From: Paracamarosporium sp. OC-R06-R3 | Lineage: Eukaryota > Ascomycota > Dothideomycetes > Pleosporales > Didymosphaeriaceae | Length of the DNA: 64,000 nt | NCBI GenBank assembly: GCA_019828545.1 | Contig: JACVRA010000420.1 | Location: 1 to 64,000 of the forward strand | Direction: 5' to 3' | Shown: piece by piece, positions 47,817 to 58,461 of the stretch | Numbering within the stretch: position 1 is the first letter of the stretch | Layout: every line of letters starts with the position of its first letter | Notes under the pieces: model-generated | What the model saw: the letters and a program-made list of their open reading frames with translations, nothing else | Databases searched by the model: none | Told to the model about the DNA's origin: nothing | Translations under genes and position numbers: made by a program

Positions 47817-50800
47817 ATGGAGAACCTCGACAAGCTTACCGCCGCCGGCCTGCCCGTCTACGACCTGAATCTGGAAAATCTCGACCGCAAGGACTGGTAA
47901 GCTCCCCGTCAGCGCCCTCACACGCACCGGCTTACAATGTATGTTTGTGCAGGACAAAAACTGCCCTCGGTAAGCGTGACGCTTGGCCGACGCCCCTCAA
48001 GGTCCTCGTCAACTCATGCATCCTCCCCATCCCCCACTGCGCCGCCATCTTCTGGGGCGACAGCCTCTCCATCGTCCACAACCTTGCGTGGGGTAAGGCC
48101 CGCGGCGACCTGGACGGCCAGGGCACCCGTGCCGAGGAGACGTACTCGACCGAGGCCCTCTCTGCCCTGCGCGCCGCGGTGCGAGGGCGTACGTGCAAGG
48201 TAGGTAAGCAGTGTCGCGACCCGTTGCCAGGTGCCGTCTTCTGACGCTGCCCAGCCTCCAGGTTCTTCCTCAAGCATACCCCCGACCATCGCCAAGACGC
48301 TCAAATCCTCGTCAGTACCATAATAGACGAAAATGGAGACCGTCAGGGCGTGCTCGCGCAGTCGCTGGGAGATGAATCTGCCGACAAATACTTGAATTTC
48401 TCAAACGTCGACGACATGACTTCCAAGAGAGCCATGGAGAAAAAACGCTCGGCAGTCGAGAACTTGAAGACCAAGACCGCAAAGCAAACAAAGGACTCGG
48501 GCTCGCAGCAATCCGGCTCGCAACGTCAGGCAGACGCACAGCAGACGCAGCTTTTTTCAAAATTCGCCGAGCTCCTCCCTAATGGACTTGCCATTCTAGA
48601 CAAGGACGCCGAGGCTATCTTCGTCAATGACGGCTTCTTTAAACTTACCACGAACAAGGGTCAGAACGAGTTTCGTGCATGGCCAGAGAGCATCCACCCT
48701 GAGGACTACGAGCGCGTCATGGATGCGTACCGACGGGCCTTCTCCTCTCGTGAGGAGCTCCGTATCGAATTTCGATGCGCCGCAGACGCACAGGGCGAGG
48801 AGGGCGAGTGGAGACTGTTCTTGTTCCGTCCGTTGAGTGATGATCCCGAGGCTGGCTTCATATGTGCCGTTGTCGACATCACCGAAATCAAGCAGGCTCA
48901 GATTACGCAGGAAAAGGCCGCTATCGAAGCTCAGGAGCGGAAGGAGCAACAGGAGCGCTTCATCGACATGGTGTCGCACGAAATAAGAAATCCCTTGAGC
49001 GCCGTTCTGCATCTCGCCGAAGAGGTCAAAGAGGTAGCACGCGACCTCGGCAACAGCTACAAGGACGCCAAATGCCAGATCGATGACATCCTAGACGCTG
49101 CCGATACCATTCTTCTCTGTGTGTCGCATCAAAATACACTAGTTGACGACATTCTATCGTTTTCGAAACTTGATTCCATGATGCTCTCGCTGGTTCCTAG
49201 GGGTGAGTAACTTACATCGACCATGACAGACGTCACCTAACCGCAGCACAGAGGTCCGACCAAAGTGGGAGTTTTCAAAAGCGCTAAAAGTGTTCAACTC
49301 GGAGTTCAAAGCCAAGGGTATCAAGTTCAACTACGCTATGGACTATTCATACGATGAGATAGAAGTCGACACTGTCATCGCCGATTGCAATCGGATGAAA
49401 CAGGTCCTGGTCAATCTGATTACGAATGCGATCAAATTCACGGCTAAGAAGGACGGTAATCGCCATATATCCGTCTCCATGGGCGCTTCAGTTGAGCAGC
49501 CAACTTCTTATCCACCCAACGTAATATTTTTCAGCAAGGATGAAACCGCTTTTCACATTGATTCTACCATGAGTGCCGAATGGGGCAGCGGGCCTGTCAT
49601 GTACCTCATGGTAGCTGTCAAAGATAGTGGCATTGGTATCAGCCAAGAGGGACAGGCCAAGCTTTTCGAACGATTTAGGTATGACTGTTGCTTCTCGCCC
49701 GTTTTGCATGCAAACACTAAAACATCGCCTAGGCAAGCTACACCGAAAACGCAAGAAAAGTACGGAGGTTCCGGTTTGGGACTCTTCATTTCCCGTAAAT
49801 GTACGGATAACAACCTGCCCCTTTGAGCCACTAGACTAACTTTCGTAGTATGCCAGTTGCACGGTGGAGATATTGGAGTGTCGAGTAAAAGTGGTGAAGG
49901 CTCTACTTTTGGTTTCTACTTCAAGGTCCGCCGCTTGACAGGCAGTCCGGGAGAAAGTCGACCACCCATGAGTACGCGTTCATCAGAATCGTCGAGCGCA
50001 CCCCAACGATCACAAACACCGAGGCCATCGTACAGTCGTGCAAATTCCAACCTCAAACGTATCAAAGAACTGGAACACGAACAAGGCAATTCGGACAGAC
50101 ACAATAAATACGACGGTTCGGACAAGACCAATAAGGATAAAGTCAAGGCCAAGAATGATCAGGGCAAGACCCACAAGGATGAGGACGAGACCAACAAGAA
50201 TGGCGACCAGCCTCCCGAAAGACCGCCTATAAAACCCCTCACTAGTAATGCTGGGATCGACGCTGAGGAAATGGACATGAACGAGTCCCTGAGGAACCCT
50301 CCCACTGAATATCGTCCTGAAGCGCACCCTGAATCCAAGCGAGACAGTCGTTACGAGGAGACCGAAGGCATTGCGAGCAAAGTTGAAGAGCGACGCTCTT
50401 CCTTGACGGAAGGGATTGAAGACCGCCTCCCCGACCTGCAACGCGGGGAGACGAAAAGGCAAGAATCACGTTCTCTGGACCGCTCCGAGTCAGATAGGCA
50501 AGAACCATCTGACACACGTAGCACCCTCCTCTTGGTTGAAGATAACCTTATCAACCAGAAGGTGCTTAGAAGGCAACTGCAAGGCAAGGGGTTCGAGGTG
50601 AGTCAAATATCCACTTCGTCTGAATACACTGCTGAGCCCAACAGGTATTCGTAGCAAACAACGGCCAAGAAGCCATCGACGCCGTCGCCGAACGCGGCCA
50701 GCTCGAGCCCGACGAGGGCGGGCCCAGAAATTATTTCGACTGCATCCTAATGGACCAGGTGAGCCTCCCCTTTCCGTCAAACCCCCGGAATACGATCTGA

Positions 50801-51068
50801 ATCCCGCTCCTCCCTCGGTATCTAATTCCAGCTTTAGGAAATGCCCATCAAAGACGGCAACGCCGCCACCGTCGAGATCCGCGACCTTCAAGAAACGGGT
50901 AAAGCCGGCCGGTCACCCATCCTTGGTGTATCCGCCAACGTTCGCGAGGCGCAGACGAAGAGCATGTTGGAAGCCGGCATGGACGCGGTGATCTCGAAGC
51001 CGTTCAAAGTCGAGGACTTGGTGGGGAGGATCAGGAAGTTGGTGCCTAAGAGTGGGGAAGATGGATAG
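47817..51068 (+). CDS. Hybrid sensor histidine kinase (PAS-HisKA-HATPase-receiver)
   Basis: Eight exons: 47817-47896, 47953-48203, 48255-49202, 49252-49678, 49733-49800, 49849-50597, 50645-50758, 50838-51068, giving 955 residues. The N-terminal block [20 protein letters not shown] is the lead-in of a common fungal HHK group. A PAS region ([20 protein letters not shown]) is followed by the H-box [19 protein letters not shown] (His352), N-box [15 protein letters not shown]1 KDSGIGIS and G2 [10 protein letters not shown]. After a highly charged 200-residue linker (DKTNKDK-like runs), the receiver has LLLVEDN, phospho-acceptor Asp878 in ILMDQEMP, and Lys933 in VISKPFK. All phosphotransfer residues are present, so it should be active, autophosphorylating and signalling to an HPt protein (Ypd1-like). 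No membrane segment is seen, so it is probably cytosolic. The stimulus is unknown. Confidence 0.9.
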
Positions 51069-51599
51069 GGGAGGAGGCGGATAGAAGGGGGTAGGAGGGG
51101 AAGAGTAGGAAGGAGGAGAGGGGTGTGTACGATATGTACGATGACGATGATGATGGTTATGATTGATGACGATCATGATGGTGATGGTGGTGTGTTTTCG
51201 TGGGGAGGTGAGGTGGGATGGAGAGGAGAAGAAAAAGTGACGGACTAATGAATACTTGGCATCTTTGCGTTGCATCGCTGTATATCCCCCATTTTCCGAC
51301 TTGGTTGTAAATCGATGGATCGCTTAGAAGGGTTTTACGAATCTAACTGGTTTAAATGGCTTCTGTGGTTTACCTTATTCGCGTGACGCTGTAGCGGGAA
51401 ATAATCTGCTTGTGATGTGATGGGTGCGTGTGGGAGGGTAGTATGGTTACGGGGAAGGTGTGTGACATCTTAGTCAAAAGCAACACTCTTGATTGCGAAA
51501 TCCTGCTTTTTGTAAGTACGCGGTTGTGTGCTGGTTTGAAGGGAATGTCATTTTTACTATTTATGTTTTTTTGGGGCTTGGACTTGTGCTCTATTGGGG
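51069..51599. other. Intergenic between convergent genes
   Basis: 3' flank of the hybrid kinase, with a GAT/ATGATG-rich microsatellite-like stretch at about 51140-51190. No gene supported. Confidence 0.55.
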
Positions 51600-53712
51600 C
51601 TACGCGTTCGTCAAAAAGGAAAAGGAAAAGAGAGGAGAGAAGAGAGATAAGAAAGCCCGGAGGAGGATTCGGATGAGGAGGAATACCGCGCAGATTATTA
51701 TCACGCAAGTTCCTCCGACGATCATAGTTGGTTTTATAAGAGTGTCCCGTTCTTGTTTGGAGAGAGTGGAGTCTGATGGTTGGGGTTGGATGGGCTCGTT
51801 TTTCGTGGCTGCGTGGTCGTGTCCCGGGTTGGTGTGGACTTGGGGTTGAGTCTTTTGTTTCTCTGGATTGCTGCTGTTGGATGACGCTGGTTGCTGAACC
51901 TGGCTTGTAGTCTTCACGGTCCGCGAAGCCGAGCTCTTTTCTTCCGAAAGGTCGCGTCCAATCTTTTCAAACGCGTTGCGGAGTCCGTTTTTCGAAAAGC
52001 CCATGCTTATCTGAAGGGACGTGTCGCCTGATTCCCTGTCGCGGACTTCATGGCTGATCTGTGGACTGGGTCGAGGTTTATGTGGAAGTTGGTTCGGAGG
52101 TTGGGGGAATTCACCATCTTGCTCTGACCAATCTAGTTCCGCGAGCTTCTTCTTCATACTCTCAATGTCAGAAGACGTATCTCGGTCCGACTTCTCAATT
52201 GCCGCGGAGCATAACGCCTCCCACGACAATCGCCACAGAGAGCTCGGGATGAGGGCAAAATCTTGAGGTGACGGGATAGGTAGGGCTTGGCTGGCTCCTT
52301 GTATGTGTCTGTAGATCCTGTCTGGAAAGTCGGGCTGACGGTCGGGCTCCAGAATCAAGTCCAAAGCGTGTAGAGCCCTGATGTTCATTCCTAGCTTTTG
52401 TGTCGTCCCCACCAGAACTTCCATGCAGATACGAATGTTGTTGTCCAAGGCTGGCGAAACTTGTTTCAACGCTTCGTCGACAGCGTCTTCGAAACTGGTG
52501 TGACTGTCTCCTTCGCCCAAGGGATCAACATGGTATCGAGCTTTAACGTGGGAACCCAGGCCTCGCACGACATGTTCCAATTTTTCCAAGAACAGCTTGG
52601 TGGGGTCGTCCGGTCGTTCTGTAATGGTTTTCATGCTGTAAATACCATTGGCTTGTGTGGGCATGCCTAAGTAAAACTCGAGAGCGCTTTTCAACGCTGA
52701 CTGCGACCGATACACAATCAAAGGTAACTTGCAGGCTTGATCTAACATGACCGAATTAAGCATCTGAACATCTGGCGTTTTCAGGGTCGCTGTGTCTATG
52801 CATGTATGCTGCCAGCAACCCGACCCTATTCCTTTGAACATCTTCATCCCTATCTTCAAGAGGTTCCGGAAGCAGGGTGCTTCGCAAAACCATTATGAGG
52901 GTTGGCGAAATAACACCCAGGATGTGAAACTCTGTATACGCCGTCGTAGTACGTTCTCCTGTTATGGGGTGAACAGAGTAGCTAACAGGTCCTTCATATA
53001 TGCTGAAAGCGTTTTCCGTAAGGATAAACTCTTCGCTTGGATTCGATGGCGTACATAGCGCAAGGTACATTTGTCGAATGGCTATGATCACCCACTCAGC
53101 GTCTCCAGGATATATGCGTTCAAGCAGATCCGTGACCCATTCTCCCTCTGGGTCGATATTCATCTCGATGATTACGCTTAGATTATCGAACCAGACGTCT
53201 AACGGTCGTTGAAAGTTCTTCCTGCGCATATACTCGAGAAATTCGGTCTTGTCGTTCGCCTCGTAGCCTTCTTCATTCTGGTGGTTGAAGCGTCTGAAGA
53301 AAATTGGGCTTCGATACTTCATCACGAACAAGAATTTTCGCAAAGTGTCTTTCTCTGTTCGAGACATTGAAATTTCCTTTTTGCTATGCTTGTGCGCCTT
53401 GAGGATCCGCTGGATGATAAGGCTTGTCGCCGATTCGAGGCGACCCAGCTTGTTCTCTATATCAAACTGTTGCTCGCGAGTGAATTTGGAGTCGTCCTTG
53501 TACATGTCCAGGTTGCCAAATGTCTGCTTTACAGGGACTTCAACTAGTCCCGGAGGAACTGTATCAAGATTAACAGCGTAGAGCATCGGCTCTCCTGGAT
53601 ACAGTCGCCCTTGTGATTTTGTTTTCCTCCGTTTCTGGTTTTTGAATGAGAAATTGCGGAGCAGAAACCGTGGGATGTAATGGTGATATTGGGCTTTTGT
53701 GTTCTGATTCAT
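51600..53712 (-). pseudogene. DUF4238 protein gene, probably broken in the middle
   Basis: The first frame runs from ATG 53712 to 52756 (318 residues) and opens with the DUF4238 signature AQYHHYIPRFLLRNFSFKN, continuing through KYRSPIFFRRFN to AAYMHRHSDPENA, where it ends quickly in a stop. A second frame, 52859 down to 51600, overlaps it in another phase and continues with MLNSVMLDQACKLPLIVYRS, LKSALEFYLGMPTQ and a C-terminal membrane helix (MIVGGTCVIIICAVFLLIRI). In relatives, as I recall them, the PENA block is followed by an LPVTKA-like segment before the NSVMLDQA block. That segment is missing here, so a small deletion plus frame change is likely at about 52.77 kb. No canonical intron joins the two. 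Function of DUF4238 is unknown. Confidence 0.6.
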
Positions 53713-54743
53713 CCTCAGCCTTGGGACTTGACCCAATATTGAATAAATCACTCAAGTAGAAGGCAGGCCTGACTAATTATGAAGACCAAAAGTGTAATAT
53801 GCTTATTTTCTTATATAGAAACAAAGATAAAGTGAACGGTGAGGGTGCGCACGAATATCTATCTGAAGAAGTGGGCGTACTCATGGAACGCTGGTTCAGC
53901 CCCGCTCCACGTCATCACATGCATTTATGTGCGACCTCGAGCATCCTACTTTCATTTCATGCGTTTGTTATGACCTGTTGAGAGGACATTCGACTAGCAC
54001 TAGCTGTGGCTTTATAGATGATTTGCACTGCATAGATAGCAGGAGGGAGAGGTCTATGTAAGTTAGCACAGCTCGTGATATCGCCACTCTCTAAGCTACA
54101 CATGCTGCTCCCGTAAAGCGTTATGACACATTTGGTAGGCGCCTTTCTAAGCGCGCGCTGAACATAATTGGAGTGCATCCGCATAATCTATTTTAGTATT
54201 TCGGGCAACTCAACATGTCGTGGAAACAGGTGGATAGTGTTGAGGTATCATAGACGATACACTGGGTAGTTAATTTAATTCGGTCTTAAAACCGACTAAC
54301 GTCTTATAGACATGTTGGTCACTAGAGGTTGCAGTATGTTTATCTTCTAACGAATGTACCTGCGAATTCTTGTTAATCGATTGATGGCTTTGGATCGTTC
54401 ATGGAAAGAAGCATGGTTCTACAAATCAACAATTCGCATTACCAAACACCAACGTGTCCTCAAACAGGTGCATAAAGTCACCTTGCCTCGTGAAGGGTCG
54501 CCTTCTCCTCATTCTCACACCAACCGACTGCAGACACAAACGCGGCGACGCAACGAGACGACACATCGCTGACCTAAGGTGAGTTGCATTGCACAAGCCT
54601 TGCTCGACACATACTAAGAAGCCGTCCCTTCGTTCCCAACCAGACGCGCACAAGAGTATTCGAAAAATAACCCTCTCTACATAGACACCCATCTAATTCC
54701 TACCAGGCCTTCCCCAGTGTATTCTACCCACCCCAGATTGACC
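53713..54743. other. Intergenic
   Basis: AT-rich, with no recognised ORF. Short frames at 53799-53981 and 54354-54572 have no family features. Confidence 0.5.
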
Positions 54744-55163
54744 ATGCTCAACAACACCCTCGCAACCGTCAAACACTTTCGAGCAGGCCAAGTCCTCTCC
54801 AACCTCCGTCGTCTCAACCCTATCCACCTCTCTCTCGCAGCCACCGCATACCGCATCCAATCGCAAAACCTCAGCGTACCAGACCGCTTCGGCATATTCT
54901 CTATTGGACCACCCCGACTTCAAGTCTACGAGGTGGCAAGATTCGTGTATGCGGTACTCATTATTATCTTTGCCGTTGTTGGGCTTACGTGCATCCTGGC
55001 GTGGACTTGGGCTTTGGGACTACCGAATATTGCGAAGATCGGGTTGATGTTTGCGGGGTATACGATTTCTATGGCAATTTTCATGTGGTGGGTAATGTGT
55101 TCGAGTCCGAAGAGAGCGCGTGGGTATGTGTGGGAGGATTGGGAGGATAGGGGGCGTGTCTAG
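54744..55163 (+). CDS. Small predicted membrane protein
   Basis: Single exon, 139 residues from ATG 54744. Two hydrophobic helices are clear: residues about 69-92 (YAVLIIIFAVVGLTCILAWT) and 98-118 (GLMFAGYTISMAIFMWWVM). The N-terminus is basic and could be a targeting sequence; the tail is acidic and tryptophan-rich (YVWEDWEDRGRV). No family recognised. Its codon use looks normal for the window and its 3' end faces the minus-strand gene 80 bp away. Confidence 0.55.
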   Translation: MLNNTLATVKHFRAGQVLSNLRRLNPIHLSLAATAYRIQSQNLSVPDRFGIFSIGPPRLQVYEVARFVYAVLIIIFAVVGLTCILAWTWALGLPNIAKIGLMFAGYTISMAIFMWWVMCSSPKRARGYVWEDWEDRGRV

Positions 55164-55243
55164 GAAGAGAAGGCTGCAGGCACCGCACTCGATCGTGTAA
55201 GGGCTGAAACTTACTACATTCTTTGTTTGGACTACTTTCTGAT

Positions 55244-55649
55244 TCAGGGCGTCTTTGATGGGAGCTGCGGCCATTTTGGCTGCGGATCCACTTCCTCTAC
55301 ACACCACTTATCAAAGCTCCTTTTCAGATATTGTGCAGAGGCAGGTATGCCTGATTGGGGGATGTATTTGTAGAAATGTGCTGTTTCAGGGCCTATTACT
55401 TCCACTGTAAGCACGTACTCTAGCAATTTGGCGCAAAGTGGATCCAGGCCGAGCTCGAGCCGTGTTTTCCTACTTTTAGAAAATGAACCCTTCGCACGGC
55501 CCTACTAGTTAGCTCGGATATAACTTCGCAGAAGCTAGATATTATACTTTAACTCTGATGAACATTTTAAGAACCTGACCAACGTGGTTAAGTCTGGGCT
55601 CGAAGATGCTTTGCGATTGGCTGTCGTTCCCGCAGAGGGATTGCCTCAT
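55244..55649 (-). CDS. Small two-exon hypothetical protein
   Basis: Minus-strand join of 55548-55649 and 55244-55501 gives 119 residues. The 46-bp intron has a GTATAA donor, a GCTAAC branch site 7 bp before the acceptor TAG, and phase 0 on both sides. Exon 1 is MRQSLCGNDSQSQSIFEPRL onward. Exon 2 includes LELGLDPLCAKLLEYVLTVE and ends KWPQLPSKTP. No signal peptide or membrane helix. No family recognised. It could be a real small gene or the end of a decayed larger one. Confidence 0.42.
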
Positions 55650-56265
55650 CTTAAAGGCAGATTTCGACTTGTAACGATGCATTTAGCTCTGTGGCCTTGC
55701 GCAAGATTCGTCGTTGATGCGTAGAAGAACAGTTCGATACGTGGTATATGTAGACAAGCTTGTCCTTCAATATGTCGGATACATCTTCTTTTTAATGGAT
55801 ATCACGGTAAGCCGATGCACTTGAGAGCATGACTCGAGCTCATGGTAGTTCGTCGCCCAACCTCAATTATAGCTAAGTTTGGCTTATTTAGGGCTAGCTT
55901 GATGATATCTTGGCACGTTATAGCCCCACCTCGTGCCTAAGCAAGGAGACCAGCCGCACCCACATTGCATTGAGACCACGCCGATTCTGGTTCTACCTAT
56001 CGATCCTGATTCGGGAACTACACAGCGTTATCATATATCACTGTCAGCTACGAACAGGATATGAGGATAAGCACTATCCATCTTCTCTTCCGTCCATCGT
56101 TGCTGTCAGCTACCCCAGTGTTTGCGTCAAGCGTATCATGCGCTACCAGCGGTTAGTCTTGTAGATAACTCTGCCATTGTTAGAGTCGATACTAAGTACA
56201 TTTTAAGATAAAATTACTCGAACTGTCAATCATTTTCATTCTGCCTGACCGTCCGTATTCCCAAC
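55650..56265. other. Intergenic, upstream of the kinase gene
   Basis: Divergent upstream region for the small minus-strand gene and the kinase. A frame at 55910-56164 shows no family features. Confidence 0.5.
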
Positions 56266-58071
56266 ATGAGCATTACCGCGAAATCCCAGGAAAGCCCCTA
56301 TACTACATTCGTTAGACGATGGGATCTCAACACCGATGCAGCGATAAACTGGTCAGGCCAAGGAAGTCATGTTGAATTCAAACGGAGGGAAGATATACCG
56401 CTCGCACTTCACGAGGTGCTCGGGTCTGGCGGTTATGCAGTTGTGCAAAAGGTCATCCACGTAGCTGGAAGTCATGCACCTTTAGCTCAAAAAATCATTC
56501 GGAACTACCGTAAAGGCTTGGAGTCAATCATGGCAGAGGTGAAGCATATACAAAAGCTCAGGCATCGTCATCTCATACAACTTGTTGGCACGTACGCGTT
56601 AAAACGGGACTTGCACATACTACTCTTCCCGGTTGGCCAGTGGAATCTGAGACAATTCCTCGAAGATTTACAGGACTTTGACGCAAGTCATAAGGTGTAC
56701 CCTGAGCTTTGCAGCCTCGGAACATTTTTCAAATGCCTTGCTGGTGCATTGGCACATCTCCACAACGAGACAACACCTCACATAAAACATCTTGACATTA
56801 AACCAGAAAACATCATTGTGAGAAGATATGCACCTCATCGACTGACAGTTCTACTGACCGATTTTGGGGTTTCTCGAAGCTTTCAACCCGACACTACTAG
56901 TCAAGATTATGATACGCTGTACACAAGTCCTATCTACGCTGCGCCAGAAATATCTCAACATAAATCATTCGGACGCCCTGCTGACGTATTCTCCCTTGGC
57001 TGCGTATTTACGGAGATGATCTCAGTACTCGGCGGTAAGACCTTGTTGGATTTTGCAAATCACCGACGCTGCCATCGAGAAGATGGATCAACTACAGTTG
57101 CGTTTGGGAGCAACTTGAAAGCATGCGAAACGTGGCTGGAAGATTTGCGACTGAATGCACCCTTCCGACAGCTCCCGCTTTGGGACTCTGTATGGTGGAC
57201 ACAACTTATCGATTTGATCGCCAGAATGATCACAGTAGCACCCCTTGATCGTCCAACTAGTATAGGGTTGGTAAGATTTTTTCCAAGCGGACCATGCTGT
57301 AATGTGCCATTAGAGGAATACGCGGAACCATCAAGCTTAAAACGACTGGTAAAATTAGACCCTCGCCATCCGGGCCATCTGAGTGATATGAATTCTTCCG
57401 TAACGATGGATACACACTTGGTCCCTATGGTAACAGGGCCCTCTACCGAGAAATCGGTGCTTTCCATTCAGGTGTCTGTCCTGAATCGCATGAACACCTT
57501 AACAGGCATTGATCGGTCAGGGAAAGGAGCACATGCCGAGGTCAATAAATATAACTCGCCGACTGTTCGTCAACTTGATATCATTGGCCTGGGCAACAAT
57601 TCCCTTGTGACAAAGATCGTATATACGCACCGCGGTCCATACCTTTTCGCCAAGATATCCTTCCAAAAAGGCAGGTATCTTTTGCGCCTCAAAACACTGT
57701 TACGAGAGCTCCGAAGATTACGACGCGGTCACATTGTCCGGATGATCGGCACACAAAGTGAGATCATACTTTTCCTGTTGTTGACTTACCCTGCTGCACA
57801 TCGAAATCATCAAACATTCTTGGAGAGCAAGACGTCGCATACAAATGCTCAACGCGTTCATTCAAACCTCAGAAGGTGTGAAAAAGCCCTGCGGAAATTT
57901 GTCAAATGCGTTATTCAAGGGCTGCATGCAGAGCTGATCCAGTCCAAGGCAGAGCTGAATCGCATCCTCGGCGCCAGAAGAAAACCATGTAGTCAGAATT
58001 ATCTTTTCATTCACCCAGTGTTTCACCGTTTATGGATCCTGATAAACAGAATAATTGTGTTTATCATTTAA
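56266..58071 (+). CDS. Serine/threonine protein kinase with a second, partial kinase lobe
   Basis: Single exon, 601 residues from ATG 56266. The kinase domain (residues about 45-345) has a glycine loop GSGGYAVV, an AxK-like lysine (LAQKII), the catalytic loop HLDIKPENI (HLD for HRD, Asp kept), DFGVSR, APE and DVFSLGCVFTEM, so it looks catalytically competent. From about residue 405 the sequence restarts: GIDRSGKGAHAEV mirrors INWSGQGSHVEF near the N-terminus, then IIGLGNNSLVTKI, LFAKISF and LRRLRRGHIVRMIGT mirror the first lobe's glycine loop, lysine strand and LRHRHLIQLVGT. The second copy has no catalytic loop and ends in a basic tail and hydrophobic C-terminus. Probably cytosolic. Two retroposon-like insertions begin 95 bp after the stop. 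Confidence 0.82.
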   Translation: MSITAKSQESPYTTFVRRWDLNTDAAINWSGQGSHVEFKRREDIPLALHEVLGSGGYAVVQKVIHVAGSHAPLAQKIIRNYRKGLESIMAEVKHIQKLRHRHLIQLVGTYALKRDLHILLFPVGQWNLRQFLEDLQDFDASHKVYPELCSLGTFFKCLAGALAHLHNETTPHIKHLDIKPENIIVRRYAPHRLTVLLTDFGVSRSFQPDTTSQDYDTLYTSPIYAAPEISQHKSFGRPADVFSLGCVFTEMISVLGGKTLLDFANHRRCHREDGSTTVAFGSNLKACETWLEDLRLNAPFRQLPLWDSVWWTQLIDLIARMITVAPLDRPTSIGLVRFFPSGPCCNVPLEEYAEPSSLKRLVKLDPRHPGHLSDMNSSVTMDTHLVPMVTGPSTEKSVLSIQVSVLNRMNTLTGIDRSGKGAHAEVNKYNSPTVRQLDIIGLGNNSLVTKIVYTHRGPYLFAKISFQKGRYLLRLKTLLRELRRLRRGHIVRMIGTQSEIILFLLLTYPAAHRNHQTFLESKTSHTNAQRVHSNLRRCEKALRKFVKCVIQGLHAELIQSKAELNRILGARRKPCSQNYLFIHPVFHRLWILINRIIVFII

Positions 58072-58166
58072 GGGACGAAGTAGCGGCATTGCCACTGGAT
58101 ATGTTTTGACGACGATGCGGCTGGTGTAGAAAACCAGATAGAGATGAGTCATAGCGAGTGGAGTTT

Positions 58167-58272
58167 GCGCCAAGTATGTGACCCTAGCGAGTTGGCTCCA
58201 CAGCGGAATTGCGCACCGAATGTTGTACCTTTACTAAGCTACCAAGCCTATAGGAGCCAAGGACTATTGACA
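58167..58272. mobile_element. SINE-like element family A, copy 2 (106 bp)
   Basis: Bounded by the perfect 10-bp direct repeat AGTGGAGTTT at 58157-58166 and 58273-58282. It matches the family-A copy at 6747-6866 over about 80 bp and starts about 11 bp later than that copy at its left end. Differences from copy 1 are mostly transitions (C/T, G/A). No coding capacity. Confidence 0.7.
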
Positions 58273-58349
58273 AGTGGAGTTTTAGTAGTTATTGTAGACA
58301 TATAGTTTAGTAAGAATGGTAAGGGTTCATGTCTTAATAGGTAATATAG

Positions 58350-58447
58350 CTACGCTCTTTTTTGTGCTGATTCGCAGGGGAATCATATTTTTTGTATCAC
58401 TTTTTGTCTCAAGGCGTACGCCGAATTTTGGTCAAACCATCACCCCA
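58350..58447. mobile_element. SINE-like element family B, copy 2 (98 bp, truncated)
   Basis: Bounded by the perfect 14-bp direct repeat AATAGGTAATATAG at 58336-58349 and 58448-58461. It corresponds to the right half of the 186-bp copy at 10121-10306 and lacks the left hairpin entirely. The shared right end with a missing left end and a different target duplication is what 5' truncation during reverse transcription would leave. Confidence 0.75.
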
Positions 58448-58461
58448 AATAGGTAATATAG

